A stretch of 64,000 bases of DNA from NCBI GenBank assembly GCA_002172675.1, contig NETF01000109.1, positions 1 through 64,000 on the forward strand, read 5' to 3'. The DNA is from an unicellular cyanobacterium SU3 (lineage in GTDB: Bacteria > Cyanobacteriota > Cyanobacteriia > Cyanobacteriales > Microcystaceae). The number at the start of each line of letters is the position of its first letter. Position 1 is the first letter of the stretch. This document shows positions 53,598-63,564 of this stretch, piece by piece. A program made the translations under genes and the position numbers. The notes beneath the pieces were generated by a model, which did not search any database, had not been told where the DNA came from, and saw only the letters and a program-made list of their open reading frames with translations.

Positions 53598-53643
53598 CTA
53601 GTTTAGTAGAGACGCTTTTAAAAACATCTCTACTAAAAACTAG
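53598..53643. repeat. 15-bp inverted repeat between DUF29 and the M48 protease
   Basis: CTAGTTT-AGTAGAGA (53598-53612) pairs with TCTCTACT-aa-AAACTAG (53627-53643), with a two-base bulge. The GTAGAGA core is typical of the dispersed GTAGAGACG repeats of cyanobacteria. It lies directly after the M48 stop on the reverse strand and could stabilise its 3' end; no T-tract. Confidence 0.6.
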
Positions 53644-53645
53644 AT

Positions 53646-55598
53646 TTAGTTTTCTTCGGTCTTTTGGTTTAACTCAGTGTCTTCTTTTTTGGGGGTTTCT
53701 TCAATTTCTTCTCCGTTTTCTTTAGCTTCGTGTTGTTCTAAAAGTTGGACAACTTTTTTACGAATTGCTTGATGTCTTTGGACCCCTTCGTAGGCAAAAC
53801 GGTTAAAATTATTTCTGACAATTTCTGCCTCAATATATTTAACGCGATCGCTGGTGTCGGGGTGAGTAGATAACCAAGCGGGGGGACGGCTTTTATTTTG
53901 ATCCTCCATCACCACCATTAGGTTACGGAGTCCATCAGCAGCATACCCTGTAGCAGCCAGTAATCTTGTACCAAACAAGTCTGCTTGTTCTTCCATACCG
54001 CGACTATAACTTAAAATAGCGAGGTTACTGGCGATGCCTCCCACATAGGGAATATAATCGACAACACTGCTAGTTAAAGCCCCTTGGGTCATTTGTTGGA
54101 AGCCATGAGAAAGGACGGAATGGGCTAATTCATGGGCTAATAAACCCGCAATTTCTGCTTCTGAGGAACTTTTGGCGATCGCCCCCGCATTGATAAAGAT
54201 TTTACCTCCAGGTAAAGCAAAGGCGTTAAGATTTTCATCCATTACCACGATAAATTCATATTCAAATTCGTCTCTTCCGGCAACTTTTGCTAATTTATGG
54301 CCAATTTCATTGATATATCCTGTTACTTCGGGATCTTCAATTAGAGTGAGACGATTTTTAAATCCATCGGCATAACTTTCCCCGATCGCTGATTCTCCTT
54401 GTAGTAAAAGATAGCTGGTTTGTAAGGTAGAAAGGGGTGCAAAAACATTTCCCATTAAAGCAGCACCAACACCACCCATTACGGCATTTCCTACTACATT
54501 CCACGTCATTTGTTCTTGCAGATCCCCTTGATAACGCCCTAAATTTTTATCTGCTAATTCTTTAAATTCATCTCGTAAGAAATGATCTTGATTAAATACA
54601 GCAAATTGACGGGCAGTCAAAGAAGCAGCTAACCAATTTCCTGCTTGTTCATCTGCTTCGATTTTAGCTTTAACTAAGGGGGCTTCGTTTGGATACAAAC
54701 TTACCGCATTTTCTAACACTTTTAATGCTTCTTCGTGTTGCTCCTCTTTTTCCAAAATTTCGGCATATTTAATATGACCTGGAATGAACTCTGGATAGTC
54801 TTGGGATAATAATTGTAATGGCGCAATTCGCTTACTTTTGAAAACTTCGCTTTCGTTCAAACTTTCTTGATAGAGTCGCCAGTAAACGGCACCACCTGGC
54901 AATAAGTATTCGGGTTCGTAAACCGCCTGAGCTAAAATTTCTCGGTTTAACTCTCCTTCATTTCCAAAGGGTTCTTTTACCTCTCTGTAGAATCTTTCTG
55001 CTAATAAGGTTTCACCACAATTATAAAAATGATCGGCTTTAGCAAGGATCGGATATTCGGTAATTTCAGCTTGAGAAATATTTAAGATTTTGTCTTCTTC
55101 GTCTTCTTTCTTTTCTTGATTTTCTGTTGTTTGTTCTTCAATTTCAGGGGGCTTTTCTAAGGATAAAGCTTCTGAAGTATTAGTCGGCTTTTCTGTTTCG
55201 TTTTCAGCCACTTGTACGGGGGGAATTAAGGGATGTTGCACTTGCGGAGGGGCTGCCTCACAACTATCAATGGGTGCGGTTGTTGTTTCCTCAGTTTCTT
55301 CTAAAATTGGGCTTGGTGTTGTCTTAGAAGTGGTTGTTTCTACGGGTGAAGATTGGGGTTTTTCTTCTGTCGTATTAGAAACAGTTGATTCAGAAACAGG
55401 GTTGTTAGTTTCTTTAGGGTTATTATTAGATAAATCAGCAATTTCAAAAGATTTATCAGCTTTAGGAGTGGTTTCTAGGGTAATATTTCCTTTTAGAAAG
55501 GATGTTTGATTTTGCTCTATTTCTTGAGATAAAGCAAGATTAGGACAAAGAATCCCAACTAAAATGATCGATAAATACCAATTAAGCTTCATGGCCAC
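53646..55598 (-). CDS. M48-family metalloprotease with disordered and TPR-like regions
   Basis: 650 residues. A signal peptide (MKLNWYLSIILVGILCPNLA) is followed by a Thr/Pro/Glu-rich disordered region to about 170, then helical TPR-like repeats (about 185-340; YAEILEKEEQHEEALKVLEN). The C-terminal half is an M48 peptidase with HELAHSVLSHG (zinc ligands His489, His493), a downstream Glu in MEEQADLFGTRLL, and LSTHPDTSDRVKYIE. Related to BepA/Oma1-like periplasmic proteases that help outer-membrane protein assembly. The acidic tail may be flexible. Confidence 0.92.
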   Translation of the reverse strand: MAMKLNWYLSIILVGILCPNLALSQEIEQNQTSFLKGNITLETTPKADKSFEIADLSNNNPKETNNPVSESTVSNTTEEKPQSSPVETTTSKTTPSPILEETEETTTAPIDSCEAAPPQVQHPLIPPVQVAENETEKPTNTSEALSLEKPPEIEEQTTENQEKKEDEEDKILNISQAEITEYPILAKADHFYNCGETLLAERFYREVKEPFGNEGELNREILAQAVYEPEYLLPGGAVYWRLYQESLNESEVFKSKRIAPLQLLSQDYPEFIPGHIKYAEILEKEEQHEEALKVLENAVSLYPNEAPLVKAKIEADEQAGNWLAASLTARQFAVFNQDHFLRDEFKELADKNLGRYQGDLQEQMTWNVVGNAVMGGVGAALMGNVFAPLSTLQTSYLLLQGESAIGESYADGFKNRLTLIEDPEVTGYINEIGHKLAKVAGRDEFEYEFIVVMDENLNAFALPGGKIFINAGAIAKSSSEAEIAGLLAHELAHSVLSHGFQQMTQGALTSSVVDYIPYVGGIASNLAILSYSRGMEEQADLFGTRLLAATGYAADGLRNLMVVMEDQNKSRPPAWLSTHPDTSDRVKYIEAEIVRNNFNRFAYEGVQRHQAIRKKVVQLLEQHEAKENGEEIEETPKKEDTELNQKTEEN

Positions 55599-55900
55599 CT
55601 GATTTTTATATATTGATTGACGACAGATATTGCTTCTATGTTATAAACGATTTCCTCTATGGTAACGACTTTTATGATAATTTTAGGTTCTCAGAAGTCG
55701 ATTTTATGGGAAATTCAAGAAATTTATGACTGAATATTACATAAATCTTAATATTGTGAAAAACTTTCTTTTCGTAAAGGTTAAGCAATACTTTTCTCTG
55801 GTATCAACTAAAACAATTTAAGGTTTTATTTATGGACACCCTCCGAATATTTCTCTAGCAACTATAATGGATGCAGACAATGGTGGTGTGAATAAGTATT
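55599..55900. other. Divergent intergenic region between M48 and TamB-like genes
   Basis: About 300 bp between two divergently transcribed envelope genes, so it should contain both promoters. It is AT-rich; I found no clear palindrome, repeat array or open frame. No element is called. Confidence 0.4.
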
Positions 55901-58900
55901 ATGACGAGAAACCATTTTCCCAAGCAATGGGACAGTGACTTCAAGTGTCTTCACAAAGGGAACCCCCAAAGAAGACATCATTCTTTGATCGGTTGGAGTG
56001 TCAGTGTTATTTTGTTAGGATTAGCAGGGGGAACTCTCGGAGGGGGTTTCTTAGTACAACGAAACTTAACCCCTGTAGTAGAGAAGCAGTTAAGCACTTT
56101 TCTTAATCGTCCTATAGAATTAGGGGAATTAGAAGGATTTTCTTTCAATTATATTCGCTTCGGGGAAACGGAACTTTTAACTACACCGACTGACCCTGCT
56201 AATGTGTCGATGTCGGGGTTAAAAATTTCTTATAACCCTCTTAAATATATTATAAACGGAAAATTAGAAATTGAAGTCACAGCCATTCAACCTTCTGCTT
56301 ATTTAGAACAAGGAAAAGATGGTAAGTGGTTATTGACTGAGTTTAATACATTAAATCCTAATAGTCCCATTCGGTTAAAAAATTTAGGGATACACCAAGG
56401 TGAGGCTATCATTGTATCTCGTTCTAAAGATGGTGAAAAAGAAAGTCCCATCACCTTAGAAAATTTATCGGGAATTATTCAACCGATTAATAATAATAGT
56501 GAAATTAAGTTTCAAGTTCGGTCTAGCATTGTTAATAGTGGAAACTTGAACATTGCTGGAATATTTGACAGAGAAAATAAATCAACTAATTTATTAGTTA
56601 GAGGATATCAACTTAATGCTGAGATTATCAGTCAAGTTTTACCCCTTCCCATAGAATTAGAATCAGGAAAAGTTGATGCGAATTTAGAAGTCTCACACGC
56701 TAATAAGACATTAACTAATCTCCAAGGTTTAGCTAACTTAACCCAAGTTGAGACAAGAGTTAAAGGTTTACCTCAACTCTTAAAAACCCACGGAAAATTG
56801 CAGTTTAAAGGAAGACAAATAAATTTTGATGAGGTAATAACTCAGTTTGGAGAAATTGCAGGAGTTGTCAAGGGTAATATTGATTTAGATAAAGGATTTA
56901 ATTTGGCTGCGAAGACTCAAGTAACTCCAATTAAAAACGTTTTTAAAACTATTAAACAAGAGCCGAAGAATATACCCATAATAGGACAAGTTCAAGGGGA
57001 TTTAAAAATTATAGGTTCTCTCAATAATCCTCATGTTTTAATTGCTTTAAATAACAAAGACTCTATTAAAGTTGATCGAGTAAATTTCGAGAATATTAAA
57101 ACTCATCTAACATTAAATAAAAAACAACTAAAAATCAACGATTTTGAAGCGATTCCCACACTAGGGGGGAAATTTATAGGAAATGGAAATATAACTATTA
57201 ATCCATCTTCTCCTTTATATTCTATTAATCTTGAAGGAAAAAGTTTACCCACTGCTAGTTTAGCTAGTCTCTATGAAACTACTATTCCTAATTATATTAA
57301 ACAAGTTTCAACCCAAGTTAATTTATCAGGAAATTTCAAAGAAACTGAAAGTTTTAAAGCTAGAGGAAAAGCTAATTTTCAAGCAGCAGGAGGTACAGTA
57401 AAAGCTGAACATATTACTTATACTAATGGGAATTGGCAGGGTAATATTGTAGCTTATGGGATTAATTTAGATGGACTTAATTCACCGATTGATAAAGGTA
57501 CATTACAAGGAAATTTTCAATTCTCTGGTAATATCAAAGAGTCGATCAAAGACAGTATAAAAGCAACAGGAGAAGTTAAAATAAAAGTCGATGATGGATG
57601 GATTAATGCTCAAAATATTCGATTATCTCAAGGTAATTGGCAAGCTAAATTGCAAGTAAATGACACAAATATAAGTCAACTATTACCAAAAACAGATTTA
57701 AAAGGAAAATTACAAGGAAGTTTTGATATTGCAGGAGACTTAAATCCAAATCTTAATAAGATTCAAGCTAAAGGACAAGGAAGTTTAACCATAGGTGGTG
57801 GTCAAATTGTTGCCAATAATCTAGTTTTAAATCAAGGTAAATGGTCAAGTGAGATTATCAGCAATCATGTCAATATTAATAGTTTAACTGATAAAGTTCC
57901 TGAACAATTAGCAGGGAAATTAAATAGTAACTTAACCCTTATGGGAAGTGTTAATCCAGAAACTTTCTTAGAGAGTATCGAAGGAAAAGGTAACGCTAAA
58001 TTAATGTTATTCCAAGGGACGATCGCAGCCAAGGATCTCACCATTACCCAAGGTAACTTTACCACCACCCTGACACCAACGGCTGTCCCCTTACAGGCGA
58101 TCGCTTCTCAATCAACAGGAAATTTATCAGGAAACTTAGAAATTGCAGGAAAATTAAATAAAATATCTCCAGAATATCTACAAGCTAAAGGAAACTTACA
58201 ATTTAGTCAAGGATTACCTTACATTAATCGTTCTCTTAACACAGCTATCCAATGGAATGGACAACGGTTAACCTTAGATCAAGTTACTGCATCAGATTTA
58301 ACAGCAAAAGGATGGCTAGACGTAGATTTAACCAACAAGAAAAATAAATTAGAAGTAATTGAAGCATTTTCTTTAGATATTGATGGGAAAAACTTCAATT
58401 TAGCGAGTTTTCCTTTATCCTTACCCATCGAAGACTTAGGGTATTCAGGAAAATTAGACTTTAAAGGGGTGATTTCTGGTACACCCAAAACCCCTAGTAT
58501 TGAAGGAGAAATGGCCTTAATTAACCTAAAAGTCGGTGATATTAATTTTGAACCTGTTATTAGTGGAAATATCCTCAAAAACGAAGAAAAAGGACTAAAA
58601 TTAAACCTAGATGGAACCAACGATCAATTACAGTTAGAACTTGACCCTCAACTTAACCCCCTTACCCTAGCAGTTAAACAGGAAACCATAGATTTAACAG
58701 CTAATAAAAACAATAATCAATGGAAAGTTGCTGTAAATTCCCTTTCTTTACCAATGATTCAAAAAATTGCTCAAAAACAGTACAAAAATAATGCTTTACT
58801 CTTCCAACCCATGACAGGAAAATTATCTGGTCAATTTACCCTAGACTTAGATAATAAGGCGATCGCAGGTCAAAACGTTGCTATTCTCAACCCCATTGTA

Positions 58901-61267
58901 GGCACAGTTCAAGCAAAACAAGTTAAAGGAAACTTTCACTACGCTAACCAAAGCTTATCCGTTCAAAATACTAAAATATTCACCCATAATGGTCAATATG
59001 ACCTAAATGGACAATTTAGCCAAACTCCTGATGGTCCAGAAATAGCGGCTAATGTGAACGTTAATGAGGGTAAATTACAGGATATTCTAGAAACTCTACA
59101 AATTTTTGAAATTGAAGACTTAAAAAGGGGATTGAAACCGCCGAAATACGCGAAAGCAGCCGATTTGTACGAAAATAACAGTGATTCTCAGACTCCTTTG
59201 TTTAAAGTGGAAACCGCGAAACAGTCTCTCGGCGATCGCATGGAAACCTTAAATCAAATTACTGCTTGGTTAGAAAAAAATAAAGAGAAAAAAGAAGATA
59301 ATCAGAGTTTACCTGATTTGGATACTTTAAAAGGTGAATTTAACGGTAAAATTGCCCTAAATATGACCCCAAAAACAGGATTAAAACTTAACTTTGATCT
59401 GATCGGACAAGAATGGGAATGGGGACAATACCAACTCACCCAGTTTCAGGCTAAAGGTAACTGGAATGAAGAAAAATTGACCTTAGAACCCTTTAACCTA
59501 CAATTAGAAGATAGTGTCATTCAATTTGCCGGTCATATTGGACAAACTACCCAACAGGGACAGTTGCAAGTGGTCAATATTCCCTTAGATACTCTTTCCC
59601 AATGGGTTAACCTTCCTTCTGTCGTCACCCTGGGAGGACAGCTTAATGGACAAATGAACCTCGCAGGAACCCGTAACAACCCTCAAGCATCAGGAAAATT
59701 AGCCATTAATCAACCTAGCATTAATCAAACCCGTTTAGACTCAACTCAGGGACAGTTTATCTATGAAAGGGGTCAATTTAATTTTATCGCCAGTAGTATT
59801 CTGGATCGCGAAAGTGAACCTTTGACCATAGAAGGAACCTTACCCTATGTTTTACCCTTTGCTAAAGTCCAACCAAAAAGCGATCGCTTATCCTTAAAAT
59901 TCCAGGCCAAAAATGAAGGGTTAACCTTACTCAATATTCTGAGTCAAGGACAAGTTGCTTGGTTAGGAGGAACAGGAGAAGTACAATTAAACTTATCAGG
60001 AAAAGTTGACCCAAAACGGGGTATTCCCTATGAACTACAGGCTGATGGTATAGCCCAGATTAAAAATGCTACCATTGCTACGAAAATGCTACCTCAAAGC
60101 CCTTTCAAACAAGTTCAGGGCAAAATTTTCTTTGATTTAGATACCATTGCCTTTGAGAATTTTACGGGACAATTTAGCGGTGGTCAAGTTGCCGTTACCG
60201 GATCTTTACCCTTATTAAAACTAACAGAAAATGACCCATCTTTAACTATTCAATTAAATAATTTAGCCCTTAACCTTCCGCAAATTTATCAAGGAGGAAT
60301 TCAGGGCAATTTAAACATTGCAGGAAGTATCTTAAAGCCCGAAATTGGGGGAGAAGTTAATCTATTTAACGGTCAAATTTTCTTAAGGGAAAAAGCCAAG
60401 AAACCCAAGAGTAAAAATCCTCTTTTAGCCAGTACCCAATTAAACAATTTACAATTAAATTTAGGAGATAAAATTACTATCAGTCGTCTTCCTATTTTAA
60501 CCTTTTTAACTACAGGAAATTTAGCCTTAAATGGAACATTAGCAAAACCAGAACCAGAAGGATTAATTACCTTAGAAAATGGTTTAGTTAATCTCTTTGC
60601 CAGTCAATTAAGATTAGCGGGTGGAAAAAATAACACAGCCCAATTTTTACCGGAAAAAGGATTTGATCCCTATTTGAATATTCAACTATTTGCCTCTGCC
60701 ACTGAAACCGAACAGAATACCATCAATATTAACCCCAATTCCGCAGAAGTTCCCGAGACATTTCAGGCAAATAAAAATAGTTTAGAAACAGTCAGAATTA
60801 AAGCAAACGTAGAAGGATTTGCCAGTAATATTACTAAAAGCATTGACTTAAGCAGTCAACCGAAACGAAGTCAACAGCAAATCATCACCCTATTAGGGGG
60901 AACTTTTTTAAATACATTAGGAACAGGAGAAACCAGCCTAGGATTAGTAAATTTAGCAGGAACCGCCGTTTTGGGACCCGTTCAAGGGGCAATTGGAGAA
61001 GCATTAGGACTCAGCGAATTTCGTATTTTCCCTACTCCTTTAATTAACCAAGATGATGCCCTTGATACATCTAACATTGGCGTTGCAGCCGAAGCTGGAC
61101 TCGATTTAACCGAAGATTTTTCCCTATCCATTCAAACTATTGTTAATAGCGATCGCCCTCCCAGATTAGGATTACAATACCGAATTAATGATACTACAAC
61201 TATTCGAGGATCGAGTAACTTTTCTGATGATAATCGAGGTAGTATTCAGTTTGAACAGCGATTTTAA
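55901..61267 (+). CDS. tamB: TamB-like giant outer-membrane assembly/lipid-transport protein (DUF490)
   Basis: 1788 residues. An N-terminal transmembrane helix (about 28-52, VSVILLGLAGGTLGGGFLV) anchors a very long chain of repetitive beta segments (GNLEIAGKLNK, GKLQGSFDIAGDLN, GQLNGQMNLAGTRNNPQASG), expected to form an extended hydrophobic groove. The C-terminal 150 residues match the TamB/DUF490 domain: QQIITLLGGTFLNTLGTGE, GAIGEALGLSEFRIFPT and RDN-rich strands ending in Phe. In bacteria these proteins bridge inner and outer membranes for lipid transfer. Many cyanobacteria encode one such protein of 1500-2000 residues. The transporter gene at 61274 follows closely. Confidence 0.93.
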   Translation: MTRNHFPKQWDSDFKCLHKGNPQRRHHSLIGWSVSVILLGLAGGTLGGGFLVQRNLTPVVEKQLSTFLNRPIELGELEGFSFNYIRFGETELLTTPTDPANVSMSGLKISYNPLKYIINGKLEIEVTAIQPSAYLEQGKDGKWLLTEFNTLNPNSPIRLKNLGIHQGEAIIVSRSKDGEKESPITLENLSGIIQPINNNSEIKFQVRSSIVNSGNLNIAGIFDRENKSTNLLVRGYQLNAEIISQVLPLPIELESGKVDANLEVSHANKTLTNLQGLANLTQVETRVKGLPQLLKTHGKLQFKGRQINFDEVITQFGEIAGVVKGNIDLDKGFNLAAKTQVTPIKNVFKTIKQEPKNIPIIGQVQGDLKIIGSLNNPHVLIALNNKDSIKVDRVNFENIKTHLTLNKKQLKINDFEAIPTLGGKFIGNGNITINPSSPLYSINLEGKSLPTASLASLYETTIPNYIKQVSTQVNLSGNFKETESFKARGKANFQAAGGTVKAEHITYTNGNWQGNIVAYGINLDGLNSPIDKGTLQGNFQFSGNIKESIKDSIKATGEVKIKVDDGWINAQNIRLSQGNWQAKLQVNDTNISQLLPKTDLKGKLQGSFDIAGDLNPNLNKIQAKGQGSLTIGGGQIVANNLVLNQGKWSSEIISNHVNINSLTDKVPEQLAGKLNSNLTLMGSVNPETFLESIEGKGNAKLMLFQGTIAAKDLTITQGNFTTTLTPTAVPLQAIASQSTGNLSGNLEIAGKLNKISPEYLQAKGNLQFSQGLPYINRSLNTAIQWNGQRLTLDQVTASDLTAKGWLDVDLTNKKNKLEVIEAFSLDIDGKNFNLASFPLSLPIEDLGYSGKLDFKGVISGTPKTPSIEGEMALINLKVGDINFEPVISGNILKNEEKGLKLNLDGTNDQLQLELDPQLNPLTLAVKQETIDLTANKNNNQWKVAVNSLSLPMIQKIAQKQYKNNALLFQPMTGKLSGQFTLDLDNKAIAGQNVAILNPIVGTVQAKQVKGNFHYANQSLSVQNTKIFTHNGQYDLNGQFSQTPDGPEIAANVNVNEGKLQDILETLQIFEIEDLKRGLKPPKYAKAADLYENNSDSQTPLFKVETAKQSLGDRMETLNQITAWLEKNKEKKEDNQSLPDLDTLKGEFNGKIALNMTPKTGLKLNFDLIGQEWEWGQYQLTQFQAKGNWNEEKLTLEPFNLQLEDSVIQFAGHIGQTTQQGQLQVVNIPLDTLSQWVNLPSVVTLGGQLNGQMNLAGTRNNPQASGKLAINQPSINQTRLDSTQGQFIYERGQFNFIASSILDRESEPLTIEGTLPYVLPFAKVQPKSDRLSLKFQAKNEGLTLLNILSQGQVAWLGGTGEVQLNLSGKVDPKRGIPYELQADGIAQIKNATIATKMLPQSPFKQVQGKIFFDLDTIAFENFTGQFSGGQVAVTGSLPLLKLTENDPSLTIQLNNLALNLPQIYQGGIQGNLNIAGSILKPEIGGEVNLFNGQIFLREKAKKPKSKNPLLASTQLNNLQLNLGDKITISRLPILTFLTTGNLALNGTLAKPEPEGLITLENGLVNLFASQLRLAGGKNNTAQFLPEKGFDPYLNIQLFASATETEQNTININPNSAEVPETFQANKNSLETVRIKANVEGFASNITKSIDLSSQPKRSQQQIITLLGGTFLNTLGTGETSLGLVNLAGTAVLGPVQGAIGEALGLSEFRIFPTPLINQDDALDTSNIGVAAEAGLDLTEDFSLSIQTIVNSDRPPRLGLQYRINDTTTIRGSSNFSDDNRGSIQFEQRF

Positions 61268-61273
61268 TTGGTC

Positions 61274-62323
61274 ATGTTTCCTATGTTATCTTGGTTTAAT
61301 CAAATTTCAGGCCGTTTCTATCTATTAGTTGGAGTTACGATCTTTGGTGTTGCTAATGCGGTGACTCGTAAACTAACAGAAATAGGAGCGCAAAATCTCA
61401 TCGATGGCCGAAATCCGATTTCTTTCTGTAACGTTTTATTTGTCGGTAATTTATGTGCTTTGGCCGCTTTATTAGGGGTTTATTATCCTCAACTAAAAAA
61501 AACAGCCTTTAAAAATTTATCATCACGAAATTGGTGTTACTTATTCCTAGTTGCTTTATTATCTGGAGCTTTAGCACCTGCTTTATTTTTTGGTGCATTA
61601 GAAAGAACAGCAGTCAACAATGTGATTTTAATCAGTCGCATCGAACCCCCTCTAGTTTTAGGTTTATCGGTTATATTTTTGGGAGCGCGGGTTAATCGTT
61701 GGGTTGTCGGTGGTGCCATTGTATCAACGTTGGGAGTCATCCTTACCGTTGTTTTACAACCGCCACAAGGTGACATGGTTCAGATGTCAGGGTTTCAATT
61801 AGGAATTGGAGAATTGATGGCCGCTGGAGGCGCAGTCTCGTCAGCGATCGCTAATATTATTAGTAAAGTCAGCTTACAAAATATATCTCTAAGCTTGTTT
61901 AATGTGGTAAAAACCGCTCTTGGTACGGTTATTTTCTTTGTGATAGCACTATTTTTATATGGTAAAGAGCATTTTATGGACGTATCTTCCCCTTTACTGT
62001 GGAAATGGATGATAGTCTATGGAAGTATTATTGTGGTAGTGGGACAGTTATGTTGGTTTACTGGTTTAAAACGCACCAGTGCATCTGAAGTATCCTTAGC
62101 TAACGCTTTTAATCCTATCGCTGGCGTATTGGCTGCATTTTTGATTTTAGGAGAAACACCAACAACAGCCCAATATTTAGGAGGTTTAGTCATTTTAATA
62201 GGAATTATTCTTAATCAAATGGGTATCGTACAACAAAACAAGATATTATCGAAAACTATACCAGAACAAAAGATGTTCAAGAAAACTAATATTGACTCAT
62301 CAATAGGCTTTAAAGGACTTTAA
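61274..62323 (+). CDS. EamA-family (DMT) transporter
   Basis: 349 residues from ATG 61274; the frame begins at a TTG directly after the tamB stop, and ATG 61283 is another candidate. Ten hydrophobic helices in two EamA repeats are apparent, including LSGALAPALFFGALERTAVN and ILISRIEPPLVLGLSVIFLG in the first repeat and LKRTSASEVSLANAFNPIAG in the second. It exports or imports a small metabolite of unknown identity. Likely cotranscribed with tamB. Confidence 0.92.
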   Translation: MFPMLSWFNQISGRFYLLVGVTIFGVANAVTRKLTEIGAQNLIDGRNPISFCNVLFVGNLCALAALLGVYYPQLKKTAFKNLSSRNWCYLFLVALLSGALAPALFFGALERTAVNNVILISRIEPPLVLGLSVIFLGARVNRWVVGGAIVSTLGVILTVVLQPPQGDMVQMSGFQLGIGELMAAGGAVSSAIANIISKVSLQNISLSLFNVVKTALGTVIFFVIALFLYGKEHFMDVSSPLLWKWMIVYGSIIVVVGQLCWFTGLKRTSASEVSLANAFNPIAGVLAAFLILGETPTTAQYLGGLVILIGIILNQMGIVQQNKILSKTIPEQKMFKKTNIDSSIGFKGL

Positions 62324-62333
62324 AAAATTAATA

Positions 62334-63419
62334 TTAACTAGACTGAGAAAAAATCTTTTCTAACTCTTGCGTGTTTGATTGAGTCCAATGATTCAATAAA
62401 CTTTTAGTTGTTGCAGCAATGGGAACAGCAGTAATTAACCCCACAAAATCCCCTAACGTTGCCCCTACCATTACAGAAAAGAGAATAATAATAGGATTCA
62501 GTCCAGTGAGTTTTCCCAATAAACGAGGCGGTAAAATATTTTCAATAATCTGATCAATTATAATTAAAACTAATAACACCCTCAAGCCAATCCAAATATT
62601 ACCTAAAAATAAAATAATACTCACTGCCAAAATACTTAACGTTGCACCAAATGGCACTAAACCAAATGCACCAATCGTTAACCCAAACAATAGAGCAAAG
62701 GGAGCTTTTAGTAAATATAAAGTGGGGATCATGATAATAGTTAACACCGTAGATAAAACCACTTGATTGAGAAGATAACTATTAAAATTACGATAGAGAG
62801 TTTTGTGTATCATTTCCCCAACATCATGAGAAAACCAGGAATATAAGCAATTTTTTAAAAATGAATTACCATAAAATAAAAAGAAAACGGTTAAAACTGC
62901 TATTAAGAAAATGCTTAATAAGTTACCAATTGTCCCGAAAATAAAGTTAGGAAATCCTTGAATGAAATTTTGCAGTTGATCTTGAAAACTATCAGTTAAT
63001 CTAGTAATAATAGTCTGGCTATCAACAAGAGAATTATTACTATTGAACCAATAACTCACATTATTAATCTTAATGCTAGTCGATTGAATCCAATCGGGTA
63101 AAATGCTCAACAATGCAGAAAATTTAATAACAATAATGGGAACTAAGATAATTCCTATTACAGAAAAAACCAATGTAAAGCTTAAAAAGACTAATAAAAT
63201 TGCCAACAGCTTACTTAAACCTAACTTTTTTTCCAAGAAAACAATAGGATGATGTAATAATAAAGCCAAAAAACTTGCGATAGTAAAAGCATAAAAAACA
63301 CTTTTAAATTGTTGAAATACGAAGATAAAAACAATAATATTTAAAACAACAACAGGAAAAATTAAACCATAAAATAACAAAGAGGAATTTTTTATTTGAT
63401 TAGGATAATGACTAGACAT
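62334..63419 (-). CDS. AI-2E family (UPF0118) membrane transporter
   Basis: 361 residues with seven or eight predicted helices. PVVVLNIIVFIFVFQQFKSV and ASFLALLLHHPIVFLEKKLG near the N-terminus, then LLFGLTIGAFGLVPFGATLS and PRLLGKLTGLNPIIILFSVM with GATLGDFVGLITAVPIA, match the AI-2E/TqsA/PerM family, whose substrates range from AI-2 to Na+/H+ exchange. Substrate not deducible. Converges on the EamA gene 10 bp away. Confidence 0.92.
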   Translation of the reverse strand: MSSHYPNQIKNSSLLFYGLIFPVVVLNIIVFIFVFQQFKSVFYAFTIASFLALLLHHPIVFLEKKLGLSKLLAILLVFLSFTLVFSVIGIILVPIIVIKFSALLSILPDWIQSTSIKINNVSYWFNSNNSLVDSQTIITRLTDSFQDQLQNFIQGFPNFIFGTIGNLLSIFLIAVLTVFFLFYGNSFLKNCLYSWFSHDVGEMIHKTLYRNFNSYLLNQVVLSTVLTIIMIPTLYLLKAPFALLFGLTIGAFGLVPFGATLSILAVSIILFLGNIWIGLRVLLVLIIIDQIIENILPPRLLGKLTGLNPIIILFSVMVGATLGDFVGLITAVPIAATTKSLLNHWTQSNTQELEKIFSQSS

Positions 63420-63564
63420 AATTTTTTAAACTGTATTTGATCCCTTTGATCACTATCATATTAACATTTTATATAAAAGACTCCAAAAATGATAAAATTC
63501 TCCTTATGAATAACAAGGAGATTGATAAATTATTATTGAGTTAAGACAAGTTTATCTTCAGAAA